NCBI RefSeq assembly: GCF_044359855.1
Contig: NZ_CP132291.1
Coordinates: forward strand, 2,790,001-2,854,000
DNA length: 64,000 bases
Source: Rummeliibacillus pycnus_A
Lineage (GTDB): Bacteria > Bacillota > Bacilli > Bacillales_A > Planococcaceae
Reading direction: 5' to 3'
The first letter of the stretch is position 1, and the number at the start of each line of letters is the position of its first letter. The translations under genes were made by a program, and so were the position numbers. Under the pieces are notes generated by a model. It saw only the letters and a program-made list of their open reading frames with translations. It had not been told where the DNA came from and did no database searches. Below are positions 54,284 to 63,730 of this stretch, one piece after another.

Positions 54284-55510
54284 CTATGCTTTTTGCTCAA
54301 ACAATTGAACGATTTCTATAATAACTTCAGTTGCTTTAACCATTGTTTCAGCTGAAACATATTCATATTTACCATGCATATTTTCGCCACCAGCGAAGAT
54401 ATTAGGCGTTGGAAGTCCCATATATGAAAGTTGAGAACCATCTGTGCCGCCACGAATTGGTAAAATTAAAGGTGTAATATCTAAGTTTTCCATTGCCTTT
54501 TGTGCAATGTCAACAATTTCTTTTACAGGGAGAATTTTTTCTGCCATGTTGTAATATTGGTCTGAAATTTCCACAGTAATTGCATTTTCACCGAATTCCG
54601 CTTTAATTGCTTTTTCAGCTTCTAGCATTAATGCTTTCTTCGCTTCGAAAGCTTCACGATCGTGGTCACGAATAATGTAAGAAAGAGATGTGTTTTCAAC
54701 TTCACCATTGAAATTCATAAGGTGGATGAAACCTTCATGATCTTCTGTCAATTCTGGAACATCTGTTTTTGGCATCATTTCTTGGAATTTGATTGCCATT
54801 GTAATAGCATTCACCATTTTACCTTTTGCAGAACCTGGGTGAACACTAATACCTCGAGTTGTTACTTTAGCACCTGCAGCGTTAAAGCTTTCGTATTGAA
54901 GTTCACCGAGTGGGCCACCATCCATTGTGTATGCATAATCTGCATGGAAACGCTCCACGTCAAATTTATGTGGTCCACGACCGATTTCTTCATCTGGAGT
55001 AAATGCTACACGGATTTTGCCGTGTTTTACTTCAGGATGGTTAATCAAATATTCCATAGCAGTCATAATTTCTACGATCCCTGCTTTGTCATCTGCACCA
55101 AGTAAAGTAGTACCTTCTGTTGTAATCAATGTTTGACCAACGTAGTTAGCTAATTCTGGTGAATTTTTTGGTGATAATACGACTTCAGCATTTAATTGGA
55201 TATCACCACCATCATAATTGTCATGGCGCTGTGGATTTACATTTGTACCTGTGTAGTCAGTTGCTGTATCAACGTGAGCTAAAAATCCGATTGTTGGCAA
55301 TTCCTTATCAGAGTTTGCAGGCAAAGTTGCAAATAAATAGCCATTTTCATCAACTGCAATCTCTTCCATACCGATTTCTTTTAATTCAGTTTCTAACACA
55401 TGTAGTAAATCCCATTGTTTTTCAGTAGAAGGTGTTGTTTCGCTTGCTTCATTAGATTGAGTATCAATTTTAGTGTATTTGACTAATCGTTCGATTACTG
55501 TTTCTTTCAT
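54284..55510 (-). CDS. pepT: Peptidase T (tripeptidase)
   Basis: 408 aa, the family length; ATG after AAGGAGG. M20B metallopeptidase: FLAHVDTATDY (zinc His/Asp, about 80), GADDKAGIVEIM (bridging Asp), TPDEEIGRGPHKF (catalytic Glu), the dimerisation-domain ISVHPGSAKGKMVNAI, and C-terminal PIRGGTDGSQLSYMGLPTPN. It removes N-terminal residues from tripeptides in the cytosol. Confidence 0.94.
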   Translation of the reverse strand: MKETVIERLVKYTKIDTQSNEASETTPSTEKQWDLLHVLETELKEIGMEEIAVDENGYLFATLPANSDKELPTIGFLAHVDTATDYTGTNVNPQRHDNYDGGDIQLNAEVVLSPKNSPELANYVGQTLITTEGTTLLGADDKAGIVEIMTAMEYLINHPEVKHGKIRVAFTPDEEIGRGPHKFDVERFHADYAYTMDGGPLGELQYESFNAAGAKVTTRGISVHPGSAKGKMVNAITMAIKFQEMMPKTDVPELTEDHEGFIHLMNFNGEVENTSLSYIIRDHDREAFEAKKALMLEAEKAIKAEFGENAITVEISDQYYNMAEKILPVKEIVDIAQKAMENLDITPLILPIRGGTDGSQLSYMGLPTPNIFAGGENMHGKYEYVSAETMVKATEVIIEIVQLFEQKA

Positions 55511-55541
55511 TGTGTGAATCCTCCTTATATTTAAAGCATTG

Positions 55542-56195
55542 TCATAATTCTAACACTTTCTTTCGAGCTACGGAATATTTTAGCGTGCTCATTGCAAAGA
55601 AAAGTTGTGCACTATAGTAACTTGTCATAATAAGAATATCTGACATTGGTATATCTGTTATAAACATATTAATAGCTAAGATGGAGTCTGAGAAAATAAA
55701 TGAAAAGGCACCAAGAATAATAATGTGTGAATACGTTTGCAAAGCTGACCATCCCATTGTTAAGATAACGGCAATATAAAAGCAGACCGCTATACCAAGT
55801 ACATAATTACCTGTTCTAAAAATATTCCCTGCAATCCATGCGACCATCAACATACCGTAGGTCAATAAAAAAATAGCAATATAGGGATTTATCGCTTTCA
55901 TTTTCACTTTGAAAAATGCGACAATGTAGCAGATATGACCGACTAAAAAGAAGGATAGGCCCAGTAAAAACCAGCGAATGGTGGCATCTCCTAGCATGCA
56001 GAAGAACAGCCCTAAAAGAAGCCACTTTGAAAATGCTGGATTGTTCGAATCACGCTGTAAATAGACGAAAATAATCATCAAGATTATTGGAATAATTTTG
56101 AACGAAATTTTTAATAAAAAAGGTTGTTCAGGTATAAAGAAAATATAAAGAATGGAAAAGAAAATAACGAGTGCAATGAGATATAGCTTTTTCAT
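55542..56195 (-). CDS. YhhN-family membrane protein (lysoplasmalogenase-like)
   Basis: 217 aa from the ATG at 56195, 7 nt after AAAGGAAG; a longer frame from 56258 lacks a site. Eight membrane helices with LLLGLFFCMLGDATIR (conserved Gly-Asp) and GAFSFIFSDSILAIN (conserved SD) as in YhhN/TMEM86. Family members hydrolyse lysoplasmalogens in animals; the bacterial role is unclear. Confidence 0.75.
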   Translation of the reverse strand: MKKLYLIALVIFFSILYIFFIPEQPFLLKISFKIIPIILMIIFVYLQRDSNNPAFSKWLLLGLFFCMLGDATIRWFLLGLSFFLVGHICYIVAFFKVKMKAINPYIAIFLLTYGMLMVAWIAGNIFRTGNYVLGIAVCFYIAVILTMGWSALQTYSHIIILGAFSFIFSDSILAINMFITDIPMSDILIMTSYYSAQLFFAMSTLKYSVARKKVLEL

Positions 56196-56328
56196 ATGTA
56201 CACTTCCTTTGAGTAATTTTTTAATACATTTATATCTAAATTTATTCGAATCAATCATTTATGACCTAAATTCTATGAAACTTTCTATGAAGTCATTCGT
56301 ATCTTAATATGAGAAAGGATGAGTAACT

Positions 56329-58017
56329 ATGACAATGACTTTTATCATGTCGGCAATCGTTGCAATTGTAGCAACATTTCTAATTGTGCCGTTTACAAGT
56401 AAAACGCCTGAAGGTGATTTTAAGACAAAATTTAAAATGCAATTCGGTATTGCAATGTTCATACTTATTTTTGTTATTACCGCAATTGTCTTTTATGTAA
56501 CAAAGATAGATCAAAACTGGTCTCAATTGTGGCTAGAGCTCCTTGTTATTGCTTTAATTGGTGCACTATTATCTAATGGTATTGAAAGAAAGATTAAAGG
56601 ATTCATAACTCTAGCAAGTTTAGTTTTCGGCGTTTATCTATTATCTACGCCATTTTTTAATGCAAATCAAAAATACCAATCTGCTGAGATGACAAAAAAG
56701 ATTGAAATCAAGGCTTTTGATGACACGAAAACACCTGCAAGCGTTCCACCTAAATTTGCACGAAATAAAATGAAAAAGGCATTTAGCCAAGTACCAAATA
56801 CAAGTTACTACGAGTTAGGTAGCTTACAAATTCAAAAAGTAAATGGTGAATATGTTTATATTGCACCAGTAGAATTCTCAGATTTCTTTAAATGGATGAA
56901 GGGGAAAGAATCACCAGGTTATTTGATGATGAGTGCTACAAATTCATCGGATAATCCAAAGTTCGTAAAATCTCCGATGGTGTATACAACTTCAGCTTAT
57001 TTAAATAACAATGTTGAACGTCACATGCGATTAGCGAATACGAAAGAAATTTTCTATGGTGATGCACAATTAGAAGTAAATGATGATGGAAAACCATACT
57101 ATATTCGTACTTATGGTAAGTTTATCTCTGGGCGTAATGGCTTTGACCCAAAAGGGATTGTCATGGTTGATGCGAAAACAGGTGCTTCAAAAACTTACGC
57201 ATTAAAAGATGTGCCTGAATTTATCGATGGTGCGATTTCTCCAGAAGCTGTTAGCCTTCAAAATGAATATTTCGGTAAATATGTTCACGGCTATTGGAAT
57301 AGTATGTTCGGTAAAAAAGACGTGAAACTTCCTTCTGATGAAGGGACAGAAGCAAATGTCAGCCCTGTATTTGATGAAAATGGCATAATGTATTACTTCA
57401 CAGATTTTACAAGTCCTAAAAAGGGCGTAGATTCTATGCTGGGCTATTCATTGACGAATGCTCGCACAGGTCAAGCTACTTACTATTCAGGTAATAAAGA
57501 TGAAGCTTATATGGATTCACAAGGCGCAATTCAAATTATTGAGAAAAAATTCATCGAGAAAAAATGGCAAGCTTCTATGCCAATTATTTATAATTTCTAT
57601 GGTAAAGCAAGCTGGTTAGTACCAGTGCTTGATTCTAATGGTTTCTTACAAAACTATTCAATCGTTTCAGCAGCAAATCCTGAGCTTTCTGTTTCTGCTG
57701 CAACACCAAACGAAGCGTTAAGACAATATAAAACAATTATTAATCGTTCAGGTAATAGTTCTTTAAATGGCAGCTCTTCAAATGAAGAAAAAGCAGCTAA
57801 AGGTAAAGTCATACGTGTCTATAAAGAGAAAAATAACGATTACACAACCATTTCTTTCTTACTAGACAATAAAGAAAACTTTATCGTCAGCTCCGAAACA
57901 GCGCCTCTTGCAGTGTACCTAAAAGAGGGAGATCAAGTAGAATTGAAATATGTAAATTCAAACGATGTCTTCTTGCCGGTTAAAGAAATTACGATTAAAG
58001 GGATTGAAGAAAAATAG
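56329..58017 (+). CDS. Large membrane-anchored protein of unknown function
   Basis: 562 aa; ATG after GAAAGGATGAG. Four hydrophobic segments in the first 115 residues (about 5-20, 38-58, 67-82, 88-108), then a large soluble region (about 120-470), probably extracytoplasmic, rich in Tyr and Lys with NGEYVYIAPVEFSDFFKWMK and MVYTTSAYLNNNVERHMRL. The last 90 residues look like a small beta (OB-like) domain (KGKVIRVYKEKNNDYTTISF) after a Ser/Asn linker. No known enzyme motif. Single gene with a terminator at 58031-58066. Confidence 0.65.
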   Translation: MTMTFIMSAIVAIVATFLIVPFTSKTPEGDFKTKFKMQFGIAMFILIFVITAIVFYVTKIDQNWSQLWLELLVIALIGALLSNGIERKIKGFITLASLVFGVYLLSTPFFNANQKYQSAEMTKKIEIKAFDDTKTPASVPPKFARNKMKKAFSQVPNTSYYELGSLQIQKVNGEYVYIAPVEFSDFFKWMKGKESPGYLMMSATNSSDNPKFVKSPMVYTTSAYLNNNVERHMRLANTKEIFYGDAQLEVNDDGKPYYIRTYGKFISGRNGFDPKGIVMVDAKTGASKTYALKDVPEFIDGAISPEAVSLQNEYFGKYVHGYWNSMFGKKDVKLPSDEGTEANVSPVFDENGIMYYFTDFTSPKKGVDSMLGYSLTNARTGQATYYSGNKDEAYMDSQGAIQIIEKKFIEKKWQASMPIIYNFYGKASWLVPVLDSNGFLQNYSIVSAANPELSVSAATPNEALRQYKTIINRSGNSSLNGSSSNEEKAAKGKVIRVYKEKNNDYTTISFLLDNKENFIVSSETAPLAVYLKEGDQVELKYVNSNDVFLPVKEITIKGIEEK

Positions 58018-58030
58018 CTTGTGTTTAAAG

Positions 58031-58066
58031 AAATAGCCGTCTACTTTTTTGGTAGATGGCTATTTT
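58031..58066 (+). terminator. Terminator after the 562-aa gene
   Basis: AATAGCCGTCTAC / GTAGATGGCTATT, T-rich loop, TTTTA. Confidence 0.8.
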
Positions 58067-58177
58067 AATTATCCAGATGCGAGCATAGCTTTTCTTATAA
58101 CCTCCAAGGCTGTAAGGCAAAAGAGAAGTCCCCGGAACTGTTGGCTAATAAAACAAACAGGAGCATTTCAATTTATA

Positions 58178-58909
58178 TTATTTCCAAGTAAAACCTTTGT
58201 TGGCTAAGAATTCTTTGATAAATGGACGGCGTTGTTCGATTAAGAAGTCAGCCATTTGTTTCGTCCAATTAGCCGTTTTATTGTTTGATGAACGACTTGC
58301 ATAATATTCTTCCAATGTCGCATCGTATTCATCTAATAGCTGATTGTATTTTTCTACATCGTAGCTATTTTCGTGAAGCACAGCATCTAAAGGAAGACGT
58401 GGTTTTGTTTCGTTTCGTTTTGTTGGTGTACCGATTGTCATTGCAAATAATGGAAAGACGTAATCTGGTAAATTAAATAATTTACTAATTTCTTCTGGAT
58501 TATTACGAGCACCGCCAATATAGCAAATACCATAACCCTCTGCTTCAGCTGCAATAACAAAGTTTTGTGCAAATAGGGCAACATCAACAACACCTGCTAA
58601 GACGTTTTCTGCTGAATCAGCTACAATTTCTACACCTTGTTTTTTACCTGCCACTTGTAGACGTTTGAAATCTACGCAGAATAGAAATGCTGCGCCTGCA
58701 GTTTGGAATTGGAAAGCATTATTTGAAAGCTCACCAAGTTTTTGTTGTTTTTCTTCATCTGTAACCCAAATGACACTATATGCTTGAATGAAATGAGATG
58801 TTGCGGCCATTTGTGCAGTTTCGATTAAATCTCGCACGATTTCTTTTGGGATTTTTTCACCTGTATATTTTCGAACAGATGTATGACTACGTAAAAGTTC
58901 TTTAACCAT
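58178..58909 (-). CDS. nfrA: Oxygen-insensitive NADPH nitroreductase/flavin reductase (NfsA/NfrA type)
   Basis: 243 aa; ATG after AAAGGAGCC. FMN-binding signature RSHTSVRKYTGEKIPKE at residues 7-23, TAQMAATSHFIQAYSVIWV, EGYGICYIGGARN and a C-terminal extension typical of NfsA-FRP (EEYYASRSSNNKT...). It uses NADPH to reduce nitro compounds, quinones or FMN. Its upstream sequence holds the divergent SAM-riboswitch promoter. Confidence 0.86.
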   Translation of the reverse strand: MVKELLRSHTSVRKYTGEKIPKEIVRDLIETAQMAATSHFIQAYSVIWVTDEEKQQKLGELSNNAFQFQTAGAAFLFCVDFKRLQVAGKKQGVEIVADSAENVLAGVVDVALFAQNFVIAAEAEGYGICYIGGARNNPEEISKLFNLPDYVFPLFAMTIGTPTKRNETKPRLPLDAVLHENSYDVEKYNQLLDEYDATLEEYYASRSSNNKTANWTKQMADFLIEQRRPFIKEFLANKGFTWK

Positions 58910-59146
58910 AATGTCAGGCTCCTTTTCAAATAGGTATCAATTTCACTATACGGGATTTTATTGAAAGTGACTACTAAAAAATACTGCTTTTAAATACCTC
59001 TGATACCCATAAAATTGTAGAAAACCTGAGGATATTTAAACTGTGTTGACTAACAACAGGGAGTTCTCCGCTGTTTGGCTAAAATAAGATAATAATTAAT
59101 ACAGATATTTTCTTTTGTTAAAATAATTAAAGATTCAGAAAAAAGC

Positions 59147-59176
59147 ATTGACATTTATTCTAGGAATCTTCTATAC
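59147..59176 (+). promoter_or_regulatory. SigA promoter of the SAM-riboswitch leader
   Basis: TTGACA (59147-59152), 18 bp, TATACT (59171-59176). Confidence 0.75.
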
Positions 59177-59206
59177 TTACGTCAACAAGATGGAACAGAA
59201 TAAAAT

Positions 59207-59369
59207 AACCTTTATCAAGAGCGGCGGAGGGATAGGCCCTGCGATGCCCAGCAACCAGTAAGTATACACACTTGCTACGGTGCTAATTCCTACAGATTCT
59301 AATCGGATCTGAAAGATAAGGGGAGGATAATGCTAATTTAACCCTCTTCTTACGTGAAGAAGGGTTTTT
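59207..59369 (+). promoter_or_regulatory. SAM-I riboswitch (S-box) with terminator
   Basis: The aptamer core is canonical: CCTTTATCAAGAGCGGCGGA, then GGGATAGGCCCTGCGATGCCC, AGCAACC, GGTGCTAATTCC, and the closing GAAAGATAAGGGG; P1 pairs CTTTATC with GATAAGG. The expression platform is the terminator ACCCTCTTCTT / GAAGAAGGGT with T5 (59340-59369). SAM binding is expected to stop transcription of metY. Confidence 0.96.
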
Positions 59370-59439
59370 CTTTATATAAAAAACCCTTTTGCACACCTCC
59401 GTTTTCCATCTAACCATTTAACCTTTAGGAGGAATTAAA

Positions 59440-60735
59440 ATGACAGAATTACGTAAAGAGACTTTAGCAGTACGTGGTGGTCAAACACCAGATCCAACAA
59501 CAGGGGCAATTACAGTACCTGTATATCGCACAACAGCATATAAATTTAATGATTCTGAACATGCACGAAAATTATTTGCACTTGAAGAACCTGGCAATAT
59601 TTATTCTCGTATTATGAACCCAACAGTAGATGTTTTTGAAAAGCGTATTGCATTACTTGAAGGTGGGACAGCAGCAGTTGCTTTATCTTCAGGGATGGCA
59701 GCTATTGCATTTTCGATTTTGAACATTGCACGTACTGGTGACCATATTGTTTCAGCAGCTAGTATTTATGGTGGAACATACAATCTTTTTGCAAATACAT
59801 TGCCTCGCTATGGTATTACAACAACATTTGTTGATGAAACAAATCCAAATGAATTTGAAGAAGCAATTCAAGAAAATACCAAAGCTATTTATGCGGAAAC
59901 AATTGGTAACCCAAGTCTTTCAATTGTTGATATTGAAGTATTAGCAGAAATTGCACACAAACATGAAATTCCATTAATCATCGATAATACATTTGCTTCA
60001 CCAGTTGGATGCAACCCAATTGAATTCGGTGCAGATATCGTCGTACATTCTGCAACAAAATGGATTGGCGGTCATGGTACAACAATTGCTGGAGTAGTCG
60101 TTGATGCTGGGAAATTTGACTGGACTCGCGGTAAATTCCCTGATTATACAGAACCAGATGCATCTTATCACGGATTACGTTATGGCATTGATACTGCAGA
60201 TGCAGCGTTTGCAACTCGTTTACGTGTCCAATTATTACGTGACTTCGGTCCAACGCTTAGTGCGGATGCAGCATTCCAATTACTACAAGGTTTAGAAACG
60301 TTGCACTTACGTGTTCCATATCATAACGAAAATGCACGAAAAGTAGCAGAATATCTTCAAGAAAATGACCAAGTTGATTGGGTGCATTTCAATGGATTTG
60401 AAAATAGCGAATTTGCTCCCCTTGCAAATAAATACTTAAAGAATGGTTATGGTTCAGTACTTACATTTGGTATCAAAGGTGGTCGTGATGCAGGTCGCCA
60501 GTTGATCGATAATATTGAATTATTCTGTCATGTAGCAAATGTAGGGGATGCTCGTTCATTAATCATCCACCCAGCATCTACTACACACCAACAATTAAAT
60601 GCAGAAGAACTAGAAAAAGCTGGAGTTCCAGAAGAACTGGTACGTCTTTCAATTGGCTTAGAAGCAGCAGAGGATATTATTGATGCATTAGAATCAGCAT
60701 TTGCAAAAGTAAACACGTCTGTAGCTATTAAATAA
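59440..60735 (+). CDS. metY: O-acetylhomoserine sulfhydrylase
   Basis: 431 aa; ATG after TTAGGAGGAA. Cys/Met metabolism PLP enzyme: YSRIMNPTVDVFEKR, phosphate loop SSGMAAI, DNTFASP and PLP lysine K207 in HSATKWIGGHG. Length and sequence fit MetY/homocysteine synthase rather than cystathionine synthase (about 380 aa). It makes homocysteine from O-acetylhomoserine and sulfide. It is under the SAM riboswitch and upstream of a homoserine dehydrogenase. Confidence 0.92.
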   Translation: MTELRKETLAVRGGQTPDPTTGAITVPVYRTTAYKFNDSEHARKLFALEEPGNIYSRIMNPTVDVFEKRIALLEGGTAAVALSSGMAAIAFSILNIARTGDHIVSAASIYGGTYNLFANTLPRYGITTTFVDETNPNEFEEAIQENTKAIYAETIGNPSLSIVDIEVLAEIAHKHEIPLIIDNTFASPVGCNPIEFGADIVVHSATKWIGGHGTTIAGVVVDAGKFDWTRGKFPDYTEPDASYHGLRYGIDTADAAFATRLRVQLLRDFGPTLSADAAFQLLQGLETLHLRVPYHNENARKVAEYLQENDQVDWVHFNGFENSEFAPLANKYLKNGYGSVLTFGIKGGRDAGRQLIDNIELFCHVANVGDARSLIIHPASTTHQQLNAEELEKAGVPEELVRLSIGLEAAEDIIDALESAFAKVNTSVAIK

Positions 60736-60762
60736 GAAAGTTTTCAGATAAAAAAATAGGGA

Positions 60763-60793
60763 GGAGTGACGCATGTATAGCGCTCACTCTTTT
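60763..60793 (+). terminator. Terminator of metY
   Basis: GAGTGACGC / GCGCTCACTC hairpin with a 7-nt loop, followed by a T-rich run. Confidence 0.7.
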
Positions 60794-61080
60794 CTTTTCT
60801 AAATGTAACGGAATTTTTTTGTGTTTTTGGCAATCTAAAGATTCCATCAAATCAACGATGTAAGCGATTTTCATGACCTCTCTAAAAAAACAATTGTCCT
60901 TCTCAGAAAGATTTTCCTTGTAATCTGTCTGTAGGTAGTCTAAAATCATCAATAAGTTCAATAATTTAGAATTTTAAAAGGTGAGCAGGATTACCTGTAA
61001 ATGTCATGAAAAAAGTACATGAATGCGTAAAGTAAATTGAGATTGCGTAATTCTGAATATAGGAAAGAAAAAATTTTGGA
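60794..61080. other. Gene-free spacer between metY and hom
   Basis: No supported gene. A 77-codon frame on the minus strand (60728-60961) has no SD and covers the metY terminator. No riboswitch motif is recognised upstream of hom. Confidence 0.5.
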
Positions 61081-61090
61081 GGGCGAGAAT

Positions 61091-62077
61091 ATGACAACAG
61101 TGAAGGTAGCAATTCTAGGTTATGGCACAGTGGGCCAAGGCATTTATCGTATTGTCAATGAAAAGCGAAAGCAATTTAAGAGCACTTTAGGTGTAGATAT
61201 TGAAATCGCTAAAATTCTTGTAAGTAATGTGAATAAGCCACGTCCACATGCGCCAAAAGAATTACTAACAGACAAGTTCGAAGATATTTTAGCAATTCCA
61301 AACTTAGAAGTTGTTTTTGAAGCGATTGTCGGGGAAGAACCTGCATTCAAATACTTATCTCAAGCGATTGAAAAGGGTATCAACATTGTTACAGCCAACA
61401 AAGTGATGTTCTCAAAACATGGTTTAGCATTACAAGAAAAGGCGCAGAAATATGGCGTACAGGTTGGATACGAAGCTACAGTAGCTGGTGGGGTACCGGT
61501 AATAAAAACAATGCAAAACATCTTACGTGTAAATGAAGTAAGCCATATTCAAGGAATCCTAAACGGTACTTCAAACTATATCCTAACTCAAATGCGTAGC
61601 GAAGGTATGCCATTTGATGAGGCGTTACAAGATGCGCAACGTTTAGGTTATGCTGAAGCTGATCCTTATAATGATATCTCTGGCCAAGACCCATTCCGCA
61701 AGCTAATGATTTTAAGTGCATTGGCATTTGGAGAACAACCAAATTGGGATGAAGTAGATGTGGTGGGCATCACTGAAATCACAGCTGAGCAAGTGGAAGA
61801 TGCGAAAGCAAAAGGTTTACGCTATCGACATGTAGCAGATGTTCGTCGTGATGAAGTTACTGGTAAAATCATTGCAACAGTTGGTCCACAATTAATTGGC
61901 TCAGAACATCCATTGTATTCGATTGAAGGTGTAAACAACGCTGTAGCATTAGATACTAATTACATCGGTACACTTACATTAGTTGGTCCAGGAGCAGGCA
62001 TGTTCCCAACTGCAAGTGTAATGGTGGAAGACTATGCAGATATGCTAGTAAAAGCACCTGTAACAGTATCAATTTAA
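61091..62077 (+). CDS. hom: Homoserine dehydrogenase lacking the ACT domain
   Basis: 328 aa from the ATG 7 nt after GGAGGGCGAG. NAD-binding GYGTVGQGIYRIV (about 9-21), catalytic-domain VTANKVMFSKHG, GGVPVIKTMQ, ILNGTSNYILTQM and GYAEADPYNDISGQD (homoserine site) are intact. It reduces aspartate semialdehyde to homoserine. B. subtilis Hom is about 430 aa with a C-terminal ACT domain for threonine inhibition; this protein ends at ADMLVKAPVTVSI without one. Next to metY it looks like a methionine-dedicated, non-inhibited isoform (inference). Confidence 0.88.
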   Translation: MTTVKVAILGYGTVGQGIYRIVNEKRKQFKSTLGVDIEIAKILVSNVNKPRPHAPKELLTDKFEDILAIPNLEVVFEAIVGEEPAFKYLSQAIEKGINIVTANKVMFSKHGLALQEKAQKYGVQVGYEATVAGGVPVIKTMQNILRVNEVSHIQGILNGTSNYILTQMRSEGMPFDEALQDAQRLGYAEADPYNDISGQDPFRKLMILSALAFGEQPNWDEVDVVGITEITAEQVEDAKAKGLRYRHVADVRRDEVTGKIIATVGPQLIGSEHPLYSIEGVNNAVALDTNYIGTLTLVGPGAGMFPTASVMVEDYADMLVKAPVTVSI

Positions 62078-62201
62078 TGCTTCAATCGCTCGTTTTATAG
62101 GTTTTAAAATAAAGAAAGCTACTGCTAATAGCCTTTCAAAAACATAAGTGAAAAGAGTTTTTAAACTACTTAATAGTTGAAAAGTATACTTATAAATAAA
62201 G

Positions 62202-62245
62202 TAGGGGCTTCTATAAATAACATTGGTTACTTATAGAAGCCCCAT
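62202..62245. terminator. Bidirectional terminator
   Basis: GGGGCTTCTATAA / TTATAGAAGCCCC between convergent hom and excisionase-like genes. Confidence 0.8.
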
Positions 62246-62252
62246 ATTTGTA

Positions 62253-62483
62253 TTAGTCTTCATCTTTAATATCAATATCTTCGGGAATGGGTGTGTTTTT
62301 CCATATTTCAATTTCTTCTTTTATTCTTTCAAGCTGCTCGTGGTATCGATCGAATTGATCACTACTAATTAAAAATTGTTCACCGTCATGAACTGCACGA
62401 ATGCGGCCTTCTAAAACATAACGCATCACTTGATATTCTGGCATAGAGATGTCCTTTGCTGTATCTGCAACGGTTTTGTACAT
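62253..62483 (-). CDS. Excisionase-type (MerR-like) small DNA-binding protein
   Basis: 76 aa; ATG after AAGGGGGCC. YKTVADTAKDISMPEYQVMRYVLEGRIRAVHDGEQFLISSDQFDRYHEQL is the helix-turn-helix-wing pattern of excisionase/HTH_17 proteins, followed by an acidic tail. No integrase or other phage gene is near, so it is probably a stand-alone chromosomal regulator. Confidence 0.65.
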   Translation of the reverse strand: MYKTVADTAKDISMPEYQVMRYVLEGRIRAVHDGEQFLISSDQFDRYHEQLERIKEEIEIWKNTPIPEDIDIKDED

Positions 62484-62631
62484 AGCGTAAGGCCCCCTTT
62501 TGCCTCATTATAATAGAAGAAAAGACTATCCTCAACTTTCAGAATTTATGATATATTTTCATGATGATAATGAAATATTTTACAAAAAAGGGCATCCGTC
62601 TTTACGATCGAAATAAGCAAGGGGGAGAATG

Positions 62632-63522
62632 ATGAATCTTTTGCCATATGTTCTCGTGTTGTTAGCAGCTACTCTATGGGGAACAGTTGGTACAACACAG
62701 ACCTTTTTAACAGATGGTATACAGCCTTTAACTGTGGCGGCAATGCGTTCGGGAATTGGTGGAGGTGTATTGCTGATCATTGCAATAGCGATGAAGAAAA
62801 TCCAATTTCGCCACTGGCCTTGGAAATATACATTTTATGCAGCACTTTCTATGGCACTTTTTCAGCCGTTATTTTTTACATCTGTTCGTTTGACAGGGGT
62901 GGCAATTGGCACAGTAGTAACCATTGGTAGTTCTCCAGTATTTGCTGGGCTCATTGAATGGCTCTACTTTAAAAACAAACCAACTCGTACATGGGGAATA
63001 GCAACCGTATTAGCAATTTTAGGTTGTGTACTTGTTTTTGTGAATAAAGGACAAACAACTGTGAATCCACTGGGCATTAGTTTAGCTTTGTGTGCAGGAA
63101 TCGCATTTGCGACTTATACACATGTGAGTAAGTCGTTAATGGACAAAGAAGCGGCTTTACCTGCAGTAGCAATGACATTTTCAATGTGTGGATTATTATT
63201 ATTACCAATCGCCTTCATTTTGGGGGTGGATTGGGTCACTGAGAGTGCAAATTGGCCACCACTATTGTTTATGTGTATTTTTGGAACAAGTATAGCGTAT
63301 ATTTTATTCCAAACAGGATTACAAAAGATTCTCTCATCATCTGCTGTAACATTATCTCTAGCCGAGCCGTTAACTGCTGCATTGCTAGGTGTTTTCTTAG
63401 TAGGTGAATATTTGAGCGTTGCATCCTGGATTGGTGTAGCGATGTTACTTGGTGGAATAATTGTGATTACATTTGGAGGACGAACGAAAAGTATTCCACA
63501 AATAGAGGCTAGCGTTGAATAA
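62632..63522 (+). CDS. EamA-family (DMT superfamily) transporter
   Basis: 296 aa; the second ATG is 5 nt after GGGGGAG. Ten membrane helices as two EamA repeats (LAATLWGTVGTTQTFLTDGIQPLT...; GISLALCAGIAFATYTHVSK...), with C-terminal VTLSLAEPLTAALLGVFLVGE, the standard motif. A metabolite exporter of unknown substrate. Single gene. Confidence 0.82.
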   Translation: MNLLPYVLVLLAATLWGTVGTTQTFLTDGIQPLTVAAMRSGIGGGVLLIIAIAMKKIQFRHWPWKYTFYAALSMALFQPLFFTSVRLTGVAIGTVVTIGSSPVFAGLIEWLYFKNKPTRTWGIATVLAILGCVLVFVNKGQTTVNPLGISLALCAGIAFATYTHVSKSLMDKEAALPAVAMTFSMCGLLLLPIAFILGVDWVTESANWPPLLFMCIFGTSIAYILFQTGLQKILSSSAVTLSLAEPLTAALLGVFLVGEYLSVASWIGVAMLLGGIIVITFGGRTKSIPQIEASVE

Positions 63523-63730
63523 CTTTGTGGATAAACTGTTTTAGGAGTCAATGTTGGCTTTTAAAACAGTTTTTTTGTGGATAACTTCCTGAAAAGATTT
63601 GTGTATTCCTGTAAAATATGAATATTGATATAAAAATCTTAAGAATTTCTTCATTTTTATCATCACTTCTTTTTAAGATTTGGTCTGTAAAATGATGACT
63701 ATAAGAAAACAAAGAAATGAGGTGTGACAA

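Noticed and set aside
54662..55105. 147-codon plus-strand frame opposite pepT
   Set aside because: Antisense to a clear peptidase T gene; Cys/Phe/His-rich composition typical of a shadow frame.
60728..60961. 77-codon minus-strand frame MNLLMILDYLQTDYKENLSE...
   Set aside because: No ribosome binding site, overlaps the metY terminator, and no recognisable family.
62253..62483. Excisionase-like gene as sign of a prophage or integrative element
   Set aside because: No integrase, att repeats or phage genes nearby; convergent housekeeping neighbours with normal spacing.
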